Origin: JARRLC01 sp050290865
GTDB taxonomy: Bacteria > Pseudomonadota > Alphaproteobacteria > Rhizobiales > Rhodomicrobiaceae
Assembly: GCA_050290865.1 (NCBI GenBank)
Contig: JBNKIW010000006.1
Coordinates: 70,703-134,702, forward strand
DNA: 64,000 nt
Direction: 5' to 3'
In this document: one piece after another, positions 17,569-26,900 of the stretch
How positions within the stretch are numbered: position 1 is the first letter of the stretch
How the letters are laid out: every line of letters begins with the position of its first letter
Made by a program: the position numbers and the translations under genes
Notes under the pieces: generated by a model
The model's input: the letters and a program-made list of their open reading frames with translations, nothing else
Database searches by the model: none
What the model was told of the DNA's origin: nothing

Positions 17569-17937
17569 TCACGCCGCAGCTCTGGCCGTCCGCAGCTTGC
17601 GCACAGCGCGCGCGCCCTCGAAACTCTTGGCGATCATCCATATCGTCAGCCGCACGACGGTGCTGACGACGAGGCCCAGGACCAGCAGGAGGATCGACTT
17701 CGGCCCCATCTCGCCGAGAATCGTGGCGAAGGCACGGTTTGCCAGGTCGGGGTAAAGCTGCACGAAATAAGTCGTAAAGATGCTCAAGATTTTTTGCGAC
17801 AAGCCAACAAGATAACCGAACGTACTCGTGTGGCTCAAATTCAGATACATGTAGGCGGCCATGGCCGCGAAGACTTCGACAAAAAGATAGACGACGAACA
17901 GAACGGTGAAAACAAGGGTGGAAAGGGCGGACTTCAC
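17569..17937 (-). CDS. Small two-span membrane protein, unknown
   Basis: 122 aa from a GTG at 17937, chosen because GGGAGA lies 9 nt upstream; the frame is open to 18096 but that part is Arg/Gly-rich and unconserved-looking. There are two hydrophobic segments, LVFTVLFVVYLFVEVFAAMA and ILLLVLGLVVSTVVRLTIWM, separated by a loop with TYFVQLYPDLANRAF, and a basic C-terminal tail. I recognise no family. The reading frame has normal codon bias and a helical pattern, so it is probably real. Confidence 0.6.
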   Translation of the reverse strand: MKSALSTLVFTVLFVVYLFVEVFAAMAAYMYLNLSHTSTFGYLVGLSQKILSIFTTYFVQLYPDLANRAFATILGEMGPKSILLLVLGLVVSTVVRLTIWMIAKSFEGARAVRKLRTARAAA

Positions 17938-18092
17938 AGCCGTCTCCCTGGATGCCAGCGGCGCCCCAGGCGCCGCGCGGTTACGAAATTCCCCCCCCCG
18001 GCCACGGCGGCCACAGCCAGTCGAAGACCGCCGATACTCCCCGCTATGCAATGGTTCTCCGCGGGGCGTACTCAAATCATTCCGGATGCCGC

Positions 18093-18485
18093 TCAAGGAT
18101 AACGGCGGCGCACTTGCCCTGTGTCCAGATCGATATCATAGCGGAAATAGTTCGGCGACGTAAAGCCGTCCCGCTGATCCTCCCAGAAATCCACACTGAC
18201 GCGGCGCAGCGTGTATTCGCAGGTGATCTCGCAATCGACCCAGGCACCGCCGCCCGGGATTTTGACCTGATCGCCCCACCGGCCATGGCGGACCGGCGCG
18301 ACTGCTTTGCGACTGCCGAAATTGCTCTCGACATAGATGTAGCGGTAGGCGCCCGGCTCATGGCCGACGCGCGGCCCCTTGCAATACCGACCCTTGCAGC
18401 CCCCGGCATCGGCCGCGGCGGCAAAGCTCAGCACCACGGCAGCCGCCGCACCCAGGCCGAGAAAGGATCTCAGAACATTCCCCAT
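18093..18485 (-). CDS. Secreted protein, unknown
   Basis: 130 aa. ATG at 18485 with GGAGGCGA upstream. The signal peptide is MGNVLRSFLGLGAAAAVVLS, with cleavage near ADAGGC. The mature part begins GGCKGRYCKGP, has EITCEYTLRRVSVDFWEDQR and ends DIDLDTGQVRRRYP. There are four Cys in the mature chain, which could form two disulfides in the periplasm. I do not recognise the family. It stands alone, divergent from the ceramidase-like gene, and precedes the small membrane gene on the same strand. Confidence 0.7.
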   Translation of the reverse strand: MGNVLRSFLGLGAAAAVVLSFAAAADAGGCKGRYCKGPRVGHEPGAYRYIYVESNFGSRKAVAPVRHGRWGDQVKIPGGGAWVDCEITCEYTLRRVSVDFWEDQRDGFTSPNYFRYDIDLDTGQVRRRYP

Positions 18486-18696
18486 AATAGTCGCCTCCAG
18501 ACGAGTTTCATTGTCGCAGCGGATTTGGGCAGACAATAGTGGCGAAATGGAGCAGTGTCTAATGCGGAAAACCTGCATCGAACATTGCGGCACCGCCCGC
18601 TGCGGGCGCGCCACAAAACCGGGGCACGTTTGGGGCACAAGAAATACAGTACGCGCAAGATATTGAGGAAGCGGCTCCCGCCTGCTAAGCCAAGTC

Positions 18697-19458
18697 ATGA
18701 TCCCGGACAGGCACATTTTCGCCTATTGCGAACGCGGCCTCGACCCGTCCTTCTGGGCCGAGCCGGTCAACGCGCTGACCAATCTCGGCTTTTTCCTGAT
18801 GGCGGCGCTTGCGTGGCGCGAGCTGGCCGCGCGTCCGTCAGACGAGCCGAAAGCATTCCGCTATTTCCTCGTCGGCAATGTCGCGGCCATCGGCGCGGGC
18901 AGCTTCGTGTTCCATACCTATGCGACCGTGTGGTCGTCGCTCGCGGACGTGATCCCCATCGGCGTCTTCATGCTGGCCTATTTCGCCTTTGCCCTCAGGC
19001 GCTTCGTCGGACTTCACCCGATTTTGATCCCCCTGGCGCTTGCCGGGTTCGCCTGGAGTATCGAGCAGGCCATGCATCTGCAATGCTGGAACGGCCAGAT
19101 CGGCTTTTCGCTGGACGCCCCGGCGTTGCAGAGCACGAGCTGCCTCAACGGCAGTGTGGGCTACATGCCGGCGCTGGCGCTGATGCTGCTAATCGGCGGC
19201 CTGCTCACCGCACGGCGTCACGGGGCGGGGCCCTATGTGCTGGCGGCGTCGGTGGTTTTCATGGTGTCGCTGACGTTCCGGACCGTGGACCGCCTGTGGT
19301 GCCATGACGTGATCCTGGTCAGCCGGTCCATCGGCACGCATTTCCTCTGGCACATTCTCAACAGCATCGCGCTGCTGCTGCTGCTGCTGGCGGCGGTGCG
19401 GCACGGTGCGAAAGAGCGCAGGGCAGCCGAGGTACAAGCCAGCGTGCCCGCACAGTAG
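18697..19458 (+). CDS. Ceramidase-family integral membrane hydrolase
   Basis: 253 aa with about seven hydrophobic segments. It carries the alkaline-ceramidase/CREST pattern: YCERGLDPSFWAEPVNALTN at the start, GAGSFVFHTYATVWSSLADV (Ser, His and Asp of the metal site), and two His near the C-terminus in IGTHFLWHILNSIAL. In eukaryotes these zinc hydrolases split ceramide amides; in bacteria the substrate is mostly unproven. A sphingolipid or other N-acyl lipid substrate is possible. It lies divergent from the secreted-protein gene and upstream of a site-2 protease homologue. Confidence 0.85.
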   Translation: MIPDRHIFAYCERGLDPSFWAEPVNALTNLGFFLMAALAWRELAARPSDEPKAFRYFLVGNVAAIGAGSFVFHTYATVWSSLADVIPIGVFMLAYFAFALRRFVGLHPILIPLALAGFAWSIEQAMHLQCWNGQIGFSLDAPALQSTSCLNGSVGYMPALALMLLIGGLLTARRHGAGPYVLAASVVFMVSLTFRTVDRLWCHDVILVSRSIGTHFLWHILNSIALLLLLLAAVRHGAKERRAAEVQASVPAQ

Positions 19459-19595
19459 CACACACCGCGGCTTCCCGGAATACTGCACAAACAAGCCGAG
19501 TCTGTTATTCCATGCTTCAGTCGTCCGCTCGTCCCTGGCGCGCGGGCGGAGCTGATCGGAGCAATGGAGGAGGGCGCGCGGGACGGCGTGCCGGG

Positions 19596-20297
19596 ATGAA
19601 CGGTATGGATCAGTCGATGCTAGCAGGCCTTTACACGGCGTCCACATGGGTGATCCCGGTCATCCTCGCCATCACGCTGCACGAGGCGGCACACGGCTAC
19701 GCCGCGCGGCGCTTCGGCGACAACACGGCGTGGCTCATGGGGCGCGTCACGCTCAATCCGTTCAAGCACATCGACCCCTTCGGCACGATCCTGCTGCCCG
19801 CCGTGCTGCTGTTCGCCGGATCGCCGGTGCTGTTCGGCTATGCCAAGCCGGTGCCGGTCAACTTCATGGCGCTTAATGATCCGCGCCGCGACATGGTGTG
19901 GGTGGCGGCGGCCGGACCGGGGATGAACATCGCGCTGGCGACCGTGTCGGCGCTCCTGCTGCATGCCGTGCCCCTGCTCCCGGAGCCCACGGCTGCATGG
20001 GTGGGGGCCAACCTCGTGAACAGCATGATCATCAACGTGGTGCTGGCGGTGTTCAACATGCTGCCGCTACCGCCGCTGGACGGCGGGCGCGTGGCGGTCG
20101 GGCTGCTGCCCAATGCGCTGGCGCGGCCGCTGGCGCGGCTGGAGAATTACGGCATTCTGATCATTTTCGGGCTGCTTCTGATCCTGCCGATGCTCGGGCG
20201 CGAACTGGGGATGAATTTGAATGTCATCGCATGGATCATCAGCGGCGTGGCCACGGCGGTGGTACGGGCCATGCTGGCGCTGACGGGGCATATGTGA
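19596..20297 (+). CDS. Site-2 protease family (M50) intramembrane metalloprotease
   Basis: 233 aa from the ATG at 19596; the frame is open to 19512, and no strong ribosome site decides between them. Motifs are HEAAH in ITLHEAAHGYAARRFGD, GRVTLNPFKHIDPFGTILLP, and the second metal site NMLPLPPLDGGRV. This is the short bacterial M50B branch (YwhC/Rv-like) lacking a PDZ domain. It cuts membrane-embedded substrates; target unknown. It follows the ceramidase-like gene on the same strand at 137 nt. Confidence 0.88.
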   Translation: MNGMDQSMLAGLYTASTWVIPVILAITLHEAAHGYAARRFGDNTAWLMGRVTLNPFKHIDPFGTILLPAVLLFAGSPVLFGYAKPVPVNFMALNDPRRDMVWVAAAGPGMNIALATVSALLLHAVPLLPEPTAAWVGANLVNSMIINVVLAVFNMLPLPPLDGGRVAVGLLPNALARPLARLENYGILIIFGLLLILPMLGRELGMNLNVIAWIISGVATAVVRAMLALTGHM

Positions 20298-20365
20298 GGC
20301 GGTCTGCATGAAGACAGGCAGCGCATCCCCACGCGGAGAAAGCCGCGGCCCCCATCTTTTCTTTG

Positions 20366-20452
20366 TCACTCCCGCGAAAGCGGGACTCTGAGCACGGCCA
20401 CTTGCCATGTGGCGACAATGGCGCCGCCGACCGGGCGGAAACCGGTTCCCAC
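20366..20452. repeat. Two short alphaproteobacterial intergenic palindromes
   Basis: 20370-20385 reads TCCCGCGAAAGCGGGA, a perfect 6-bp stem with a GAAA loop, and 20431-20452 reads CCGGGCGGAAACCGGTTCCC then AC. Both resemble short motifs seen many times in Rhizobiales and related genomes. No gene is visible between the M50 gene and the porin terminator. Confidence 0.5.
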
Positions 20453-20478
20453 GACTCTGCCAAGCCCCCACACGTAAA

Positions 20479-20500
20479 GAGGCCGCCCGAAGGCGGCCTC
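20479..20500 (-). terminator. Rho-independent terminator after porin 1
   Basis: On the minus strand GAGGCCGCC and GGCGGCCTC form a perfect 9-bp stem with a UUCG tetraloop, followed by UUU. It lies 26 nt after the porin stop at 20526. Confidence 0.7.
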
Positions 20501-20525
20501 CAATTCTTCGTGCTCTGACGCTGGA

Positions 20526-21641
20526 TCAGAACTTGATGCGCGAACCGATCAAGACCGTGGTCAGGTCGTCATGTTCAGTTCTCGACTGGTCGAGGTCATA
20601 CATTTGAACCTGAGCGTAGAGGTCCATGGCCGCGCTGTCGATCTTCTGCACGATGCCGAAGCCGAGCTTGGAGGCATCCACGTCGTAGCTCGCGATCTCG
20701 CTGTACTCGCCGTATTCGGCGTAAAGCGTGGTCGAACCGTAGGGCAGGAACTTCTTCTCGATACCGCCCTGGATGTACCACATGCTCTTGTCCAGATCGG
20801 AACCTTCCGTGTCGGCGTCGGCAGCCGCGAACGCGACATAAAGGCCGGTCGGAACGTGCATCACAGAGATAGACCCTGCGACTTCCTCGGTATCGGCCTC
20901 TTCATTCCAGATATAACCGATGCCAGCGACCAAGCGAATGGAGTTGAACTCCTTCTTGAAACGCAGCACGACGTCGGCGTAGTCGTTCTCACCCCAGGAG
21001 GCCGACAGAATGAAGCCCATGATCGCAGGCGAGTCGTAACGGATGACGTCGAGACGGCTGCCGTTGAGGTTGTCGATGTGCTGCATACCGGCAAAACTAC
21101 CACCTGCCTGCACACCCGAGTCAGTCAGCGAGTTGCCAAGCACAACCGTGGTGGCGCCGTCAGCAGCGGTGCTCTGATGGCCAACGGAGATGCGGCCCAG
21201 GCGATCGCTGTCGATGTAGAAGTAGTTGTGGCGCACCTTCAACCACTCGCCGTCACCTTCGTCTCCGCCTTTGCCATTGTATACGGCGTTGGAGCCATTA
21301 TCGACGACGCCAAACTCCATGTGGTAACCAGCGGTCCAGCCGGGCTTGATCTTCGCCTTGCCCTTGAAGCCGAAGCGGCTCTGCGAGAAATCGTTGTCAG
21401 CCACGAACGCATCGGAGTCGACGCCGTCATCCCAGATCAGCAGGGCCTTGTTGACATGGCCATAGACCTGCAGTGACACAACGCGATTGCCTTTGCGAGC
21501 CGTCGTGGCTTCGAGTTCGGCAACACGCTCTTCCAGATCGGCGCAGCAGCCACCACCAAGGTCAGCAGCATTCGCCGGAGTCATGGCAGCGCCGAGCAAC
21601 AAGCCAGCGGCAGCAGCCAAAGCAAAACGACTGGTCTTCAT
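20526..21641 (-). CDS. Outer-membrane porin, copy 1 (Porin_2 type)
   Basis: 371 aa. ATG at 21641, with GGGGGAATT upstream; seven extra codons to 21662 are not needed. The signal peptide is MKTSRFALAAAAGLLLGAAM, ending near PANAAD. A short coiled-coil-like segment (CCADLEERVAELEATTARKG) precedes the barrel, which starts VVSLQVYGHVNKALLIW and ends with the outer-membrane signature LIGSRIKF (terminal Phe). This layout is that of alphaproteobacterial general porins. It is highly similar to copy 2 downstream in coordinate (21982-23163) except in loops, so they arose by tandem duplication. Confidence 0.9.
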   Translation of the reverse strand: MKTSRFALAAAAGLLLGAAMTPANAADLGGGCCADLEERVAELEATTARKGNRVVSLQVYGHVNKALLIWDDGVDSDAFVADNDFSQSRFGFKGKAKIKPGWTAGYHMEFGVVDNGSNAVYNGKGGDEGDGEWLKVRHNYFYIDSDRLGRISVGHQSTAADGATTVVLGNSLTDSGVQAGGSFAGMQHIDNLNGSRLDVIRYDSPAIMGFILSASWGENDYADVVLRFKKEFNSIRLVAGIGYIWNEEADTEEVAGSISVMHVPTGLYVAFAAADADTEGSDLDKSMWYIQGGIEKKFLPYGSTTLYAEYGEYSEIASYDVDASKLGFGIVQKIDSAAMDLYAQVQMYDLDQSRTEHDDLTTVLIGSRIKF

Positions 21642-21925
21642 AATTCCCCCAATCATCTCCATCTCTCATACCCAGGCTAGCCCTGGGCGCCCACTTGCAG
21701 ATGGCCCCGCGCTTAGGCGCTGAACGCTTCTGCGATCCAAGCCTGCAGCAAAGATAATCCCCATGCGGCTGCCAGCTTAAATCCCAGCCCCGTGAACCCG
21801 CCATATAGTCCCATAGGCTCACCGGGCTTGCATGGACATTGTTAGACGAGGAGGGAGGGGGTGTATACAAGAACCCACTCGAGGGGGCGGAAACAGATGT
21901 GCCCTTGTGACCATTTCGCCACAAG
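21642..21925 (-). repeat. Porin 1 leader, duplicated upstream region
   Basis: This leader (ATG-proximal CATCTCTCATACCCAGG, then the GCGCCCACTTGCAGATGGCC block and CCTATAGG/CCATAGGCTCACCGGGC-type text) is nearly the same as the leader of porin 2 at 23164-23450. The match includes the distal ACAAGAACC block and the CTTGTG...CCACAA hairpin. It contains the promoter and a 5' UTR of unknown function. Confidence 0.7.
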
Positions 21926-21945
21926 GGACACACCTACTTCAGAGT

Positions 21946-21969
21946 GGAGGCCGCCACCCGGCGACCTCC
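21946..21969 (-). terminator. Stem-loop after porin 2
   Basis: On the minus strand GGAGGTCGCC pairs with GGCGGCCTCC (one G-U) around a GGGT loop, 12 nt after the porin 2 stop. No clear U-run follows, so it may be weaker than the copy-1 terminator. Confidence 0.5.
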
Positions 21970-21981
21970 TATTTCTTCAGC

Positions 21982-23163
21982 TCAGAACTTGATGCGCGAG
22001 CCGAGCATGATCGTGGTCAGGTCTTCCGGATCGGGCTCGTAACCGTCATCGAAGCTCCAGACATTCGCCTGGGCGTAAAGGTCCATGGCGGCGGAGTCGA
22101 TCTTCTGAACGACACCGAAGCCTAGGCGCGTAGTCAAGTCATCGGGAACGCCCGCACCGTAGTCGATCGTGTACTCGCCATACTCGGCGTACAGCGTCGT
22201 GGAGCCGTAGGGCAGGAACTTCTTCTCGATACCGCCCTGCACGTACCACATGCTCTTGCCGTAATCGGTATTTTCGAGTTCAAGATCCGCAGCCGCGAAA
22301 GCCACGTAGAGGCCCGTCGGGACATGCATCGCGGAAATCGACCCCGCGATTTCCTCAGCATCAGGTGCGCCCCCCAGGTCCGCGGTATCGTGGTTCCACA
22401 CGTAGCCAATGCCCGCAACCAAGCGGATGGAGTTGAACTCCTTCTTGAAGCGTAGGGCGACATCGGCATAGTCGTTCTCGCCCCAGGAGGCCGAGAGGAT
22501 GAAGCCCATGATCGCCGGCGAGTCGTAGCGGATCACGTCCAGACGTTCGCCGTCGAGGTTGGATGCCCATTCTTTGAGCTTGCCATAGGTAGCGCCATTC
22601 GGCATGCGGACCCAGAGGTTTGCGCCAGCACCGACGCTAGAGTCGGACAGCGAGTTGCCAAGCACAACTTCCACGGCGCCGTCAGCAGCAGTACTCTGAT
22701 GACCGACGGAGATGCGGCCAAGCTTATCGCTGTCAATGTAGAAGTAGTTATGGCGGAGATACAGCCCCTCACCGATACCCTCATCACCGCCTTGGCCCTG
22801 TTCCACCTTGTTGGAACCGTTGTCTTGGATGCCGATCTCCATCTGGTAACCAGCGGTCCAGCCTGGCTTGATCTTCGCCTTGCCCTTGAAGCCGAAGCGG
22901 CTGCCGGACTTTTCGTGGTCAACCACATACGCGTCGGAGTCGACGCCATCGTCCCAAATCAGCAGGGCCTTGTTGATCTGGCCGTAAACCTGCAGCGACA
23001 CAACGCGGTTGCCCTTGCGAGCCGTCGTGGCTTCGAGTTCGGCAACACGCTCTTCCAGATCGGCGCAGCAGCCACCACCAAGGTCAGCAGCTTTCACCGG
23101 AGTCATGGCAGCGCCGAGCAACAAGCCAGCAGCAGCAGCCAAAGCAAAACGACTGGTCTTCAT
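21982..23163 (-). CDS. Outer-membrane porin, copy 2 (Porin_2 type)
   Basis: 393 aa. ATG at 23163 with GGGGGAATT upstream. The first 75 residues differ from copy 1 at only a few positions (MTPVKAAD for MTPANAAD; YGQINKAL for YGHVNKAL). The barrel carries longer loops, for example the LWVRMPNGATYGKLKEWASN segment absent from copy 1, and ends MLGSRIKF. Loops face outside, so the two copies probably differ in solute choice or phage and antibody contact. Each has its own leader. Confidence 0.9.
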   Translation of the reverse strand: MKTSRFALAAAAGLLLGAAMTPVKAADLGGGCCADLEERVAELEATTARKGNRVVSLQVYGQINKALLIWDDGVDSDAYVVDHEKSGSRFGFKGKAKIKPGWTAGYQMEIGIQDNGSNKVEQGQGGDEGIGEGLYLRHNYFYIDSDKLGRISVGHQSTAADGAVEVVLGNSLSDSSVGAGANLWVRMPNGATYGKLKEWASNLDGERLDVIRYDSPAIMGFILSASWGENDYADVALRFKKEFNSIRLVAGIGYVWNHDTADLGGAPDAEEIAGSISAMHVPTGLYVAFAAADLELENTDYGKSMWYVQGGIEKKFLPYGSTTLYAEYGEYTIDYGAGVPDDLTTRLGFGVVQKIDSAAMDLYAQANVWSFDDGYEPDPEDLTTIMLGSRIKF

Positions 23164-23450
23164 AATTCCCCCAATCATCTCCATCTCTCATACCCAGGGT
23201 GACCCTGGGCGCCCACTTGCAGATGGCCCCGCGCTTAGGCGGTGAACGCTTCTGCAATCCAAGCTGGCAGCAAAGATAGTCCCCATGCGGCTGCTAGCTT
23301 AAATCCCGGCCCCGTGAACCCGCCATAAAGTCCCATAGGCTCACCGGGCTTCCACGGACACTGTTAGACGAGAAGCGGGGGACCGTAAACAAGAACCAAG
23401 CAGAACACGCACAATCAGATGTGCGCTTGTGGCCGTCCAGCCACAAAAAA
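23164..23450 (-). repeat. Porin 2 leader, duplicated upstream region
   Basis: Same leader as at 21642-21925, with scattered substitutions. It runs into the 149-bp tandem units that begin near 23385, so its distal part is also the first unit of that array. Confidence 0.7.
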
Positions 23451-23682
23451 CACGGTAGGACCCATAATGACCGTCAGCTGACGGGTTTTAGTTTCCGTAA
23501 TCCCTGAAGCTACTCAGGACTTTGGTGCGCAACGCAAACAAGGACCAAACCGTATACGCACACTCAGATATACGATTGTGGCCGCCCAGCGACAAAAAAC
23601 ACGGTAAGCCCTATACAGACCGTCAGGTATCGGGTTTTAGTTTCCGTCATCCCTGAAGCAGCTCAGGACTTTGGTGCGTAAG
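23385..23682 (-). repeat. Two 149-bp tandem units, remnants of deleted porin copies
   Basis: Unit 1 is 23385-23533 and unit 2 is 23534-23682; both hold the CTTGTGGCC hairpin, CACAAAAAACACGGTA-type text, GGGTTTTAGTTTCCGT and CCTGAAGC..CTCAGGACTTTGG in the same order. Read on the minus strand, the segment 23651-23700 (text like ETTVMISLRTKVL) matches the 3' end of the porin genes (LTTIMLGSRIKF) but has lost the stop. Each unit thus looks like a porin tail plus leader with the body gone. The rest of the gap to 23986 is the leader of the large surface-protein gene, with nothing else recognisable. Confidence 0.65.
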
Positions 23683-23986
23683 CTGATCATGACGGTGGTT
23701 TCGGCATTGTCGCCGACGCCGTCGCCGCGGTCCCATGGGGCGGCCCGGGCGCAGGCATCCGTTACCGCGCGTTAATCGAACAGAACGCCTGGCAAACGCC
23801 CGCCCGGGACCGACAGACGCCCGGATCCATCCGCATTGCCGTGAAACGCAATCATTTTCAGAAAATTTAGCGCGATTTCGCCTCCAGCCTTTCACGCGCA
23901 GGTAGGAGTTTAGTCGGTAGATTGGGAACGGTTTGTTCATACGGTTGGGAACGTCGTTGCGTTATCTCCCCTGGTCCCGGAACGCG

Positions 23987-26900
23987 ATGGAGCGGCGGAA
24001 ATCTCCCGCCCGGCCGCTCACACCTCACATCCCCGGCGGAAAATCCGGGACTGGCTTGTCGCTTCTCGCCCTTGAGCCACGCATGGTCTTCGATGGCGCG
24101 GGGGTGGCTGCCGGACAGGCCGCAGGCGATCATGCCCATCAAACTGCGTCACACGCCGCTCACGCGCCGGACGCGCACGCACCCGCCGCCACCGGTGGCG
24201 GGACCATGGCGGCTGATCCCAGCGCATCCGGCGGACGGCAGCTGACGCCGGAAAACCCCAGCCGCAAAGCCGCTGAAATCGTGTTCATCGACGGTTCGCT
24301 CCCCGATATCCCGACGCTTCTACAGTCGGTCGATCCAAACGCGAAAGTCGTCCTGCTCGATCCGGCAAGAGATGGCGTGGACCAAATCGCGGCGACGCTC
24401 GCTCACGAGAGCGGAGTCAGCGCGGTTCATATCCTCTCCCATGGAACCGAGGGCAACCTGCAGATCGGAACGGCCGACCTGAACGCCCGATCCATGAGCA
24501 CTGCCTATGCCGGCGATCTGGCCACGATTGGCGCGGCGCTCACCGCGGATGCCGATGTCCTCCTCTACGGATGCGATTTTGCCAAAGGCGACAGCGGCAT
24601 GGCGGCCATGAACGCGCTGGCCGCGGCCACCGGCGCCGATATTGCGGCATCCTCCGACACGACGGGCGCGGCCAGTCTGGGCGGTGACTGGGTGCTGGAA
24701 GCGGAGACGGGACAGATCGAGACCGACGCAGCGATTTCTCTCGCAGCTCAGCAGGACTGGCAGCACACTCTCACGATCACGGCATCGGGCTCGGAGACGC
24801 TCGTCAACGAGATCACCACGGGCATTCAGCAGACCGCAACGACGTCGGGCAAGCAGATCGCCGCGGATGCGAACGGGAATTACGTTGCCGTCTGGGAGGA
24901 TCTGAGCAGCGGCGTCTCCGAAGTCTACGCCCGCAAATATGCGGCGGACGGAACGCCGGCCACAGCCGCCTTCCAGGTTTCGACGACGAATACCAACGCT
25001 CACGACACGCCCTCCGTAGCCATGGATGCGAACGGCAATTTCGTCGTCGCATGGCGGGCCGCGAATGAGGACGGCGGCGGCTACGGCATTTACGCCCAGC
25101 GCTACGACGCCAGCGCGACCGCCCAAGGAAGCACGTTCCTGGTCAACACCAACACGGCTTTGGACCAGACTTCGCCCGCGATCGCGATGAACGCCAGCGG
25201 CTTCGTGGTCGCCTGGAGCAGTTTCGGCCAGGATGGCGACGGCTACGGCATTTACGGACAGCGCTACGACGCGAGCGGCGTTGCTCAGGGCAGCGAATTC
25301 CTGGTTAACACCTATACCGCGCTGGATCAGACTGAAAGCGCCGTCGCCATGAACGCCGCGGGCGATTTCATCGTGACCTGGACGAGCCATATGCAGGACA
25401 CAAGTGCGGAGGGCGTCTTCGGGCAGCGTTTCGATGCATCCGGCGTGGCTCAAGGCGCGGAGTTCCAGGTCAATACCTACACGTCGGCCGCGCAGCGCTA
25501 CAGCGACGTTGCGATCAGCACGGCGGGGGATTTCGTCGTCACGTGGACTTCCTGGGCGCAAGACGGGGGCAACTGGGGCGTTTACGCCCAGAGGTTTGAT
25601 TCGAGCGGTGTTGCGCAGGGGGCGGAGTTCCTCGTCCCTACAACAACCGCGGAAGATCAGGCTTACGGCACGGTGGCGATGGATCCGGGGAGCGGCCGCT
25701 TCGTCATTTCCTGGATGAGCTGGCTTCAGGATAAGCCGGGCGACGGTTTCCACGGACAGTATGCCAAGGCATTCAACGCCGACGGCTCTGCGGATGGCAA
25801 CGAGTTTCTGGTCAATACGACCACTATCTACAGTCAACGGAATGGAGACGTGGCCTGGGGCGGCGGCCAGATCGTCGCGCTGTGGAGCGGTAATGGCACG
25901 GGTGACGGCGATGGCGTTTTTGTTCAGCGCTACATTGCTAATAATGCTCCAACGATCACGAGTGGCGGCACCGCCAATGTGCCTGAGAATTCAACTGCGG
26001 TCATGACCGTTACAGGAAACGACGTAGACGGCGATCCGCTCACCTACGCCATCGCCGGCGGTGCCGACGCCGCCAAATTCACCATCGACGCCAATTCCGG
26101 CGCGCTGGCCTTCGCCGCCGCTCCCGATTTCGAGACGCCCACCGACGCCGGCGCCGACAATGTCTATGACGTCATCGTCCAGGTCTCCGACGGCGCGCTC
26201 ACGGCGAACAAGGCCGTCGCCGTCACCGTCACCGGCGTCAACGAAGCCCCCGCCGTCACCAGCGCCGCCACCGCCGATGTCGCCGAGAACGCCACCGCGG
26301 TCATGACCGTCACCGGATCCGACCCCGATGCCGGCGCGACGCTCACCTACGCCATCGCCGGCGGTGCCGACGCCGCCAAATTCACCATCGACGCCAATTC
26401 CGGCGCGCTGGCCTTCGCCGCCGCACCCAATTTCGAGGCGCCTGCAGACAATGGCGGCGACAACGTCTACGACGTGATCGTCGAGGTATCGGATGGCAGT
26501 CTGACCGGGACCAAGGCTGTGGCGGTGACGGTAACCAACGTCAACGAGGGGCCCACGGTTACCAGTCCCGCGACGGCGACCGTGCTCGAATATGCGCTGC
26601 CGGTGATGACGGTCACGGCCTCCGACCCGGATGCCGGCACAACGTTCACTTACAGCATCGCGGGCGGCGCAGACGGAGGGAAATTCGCGATAAACGCCGC
26701 AACCGGAGCGCTGCAGTTCCTCGCCGGACCGGACTATGAGTTCCCGGGTGATGCCAATAGCGACAACGTATACGAAGTGACGGTACAGGCCTCCGACGGT
26801 GCACTTGCCGCAACGAAGGATATCGCTGTCACTGTTTCAAACGTTGCGCCACCCTACTTCACGAGCGGTCCGACAGCGACGATCTCGGAGAATTCCGCCA

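Noticed and set aside
23400..23450. CTTGTG...CCACAA hairpin as a rho-independent terminator
   Set aside because: The A-run is on the wrong side for either strand, so no U-run follows the stem in a transcript.
23385..23682. CRISPR array
   Set aside because: Only two long (149-bp) units without short repeats and spacers; they match porin tails and leaders.
23933..23987. TTG start for the large surface protein
   Set aside because: No good ribosome site and the extra 18 residues add nothing recognisable; kept only as an alternative.
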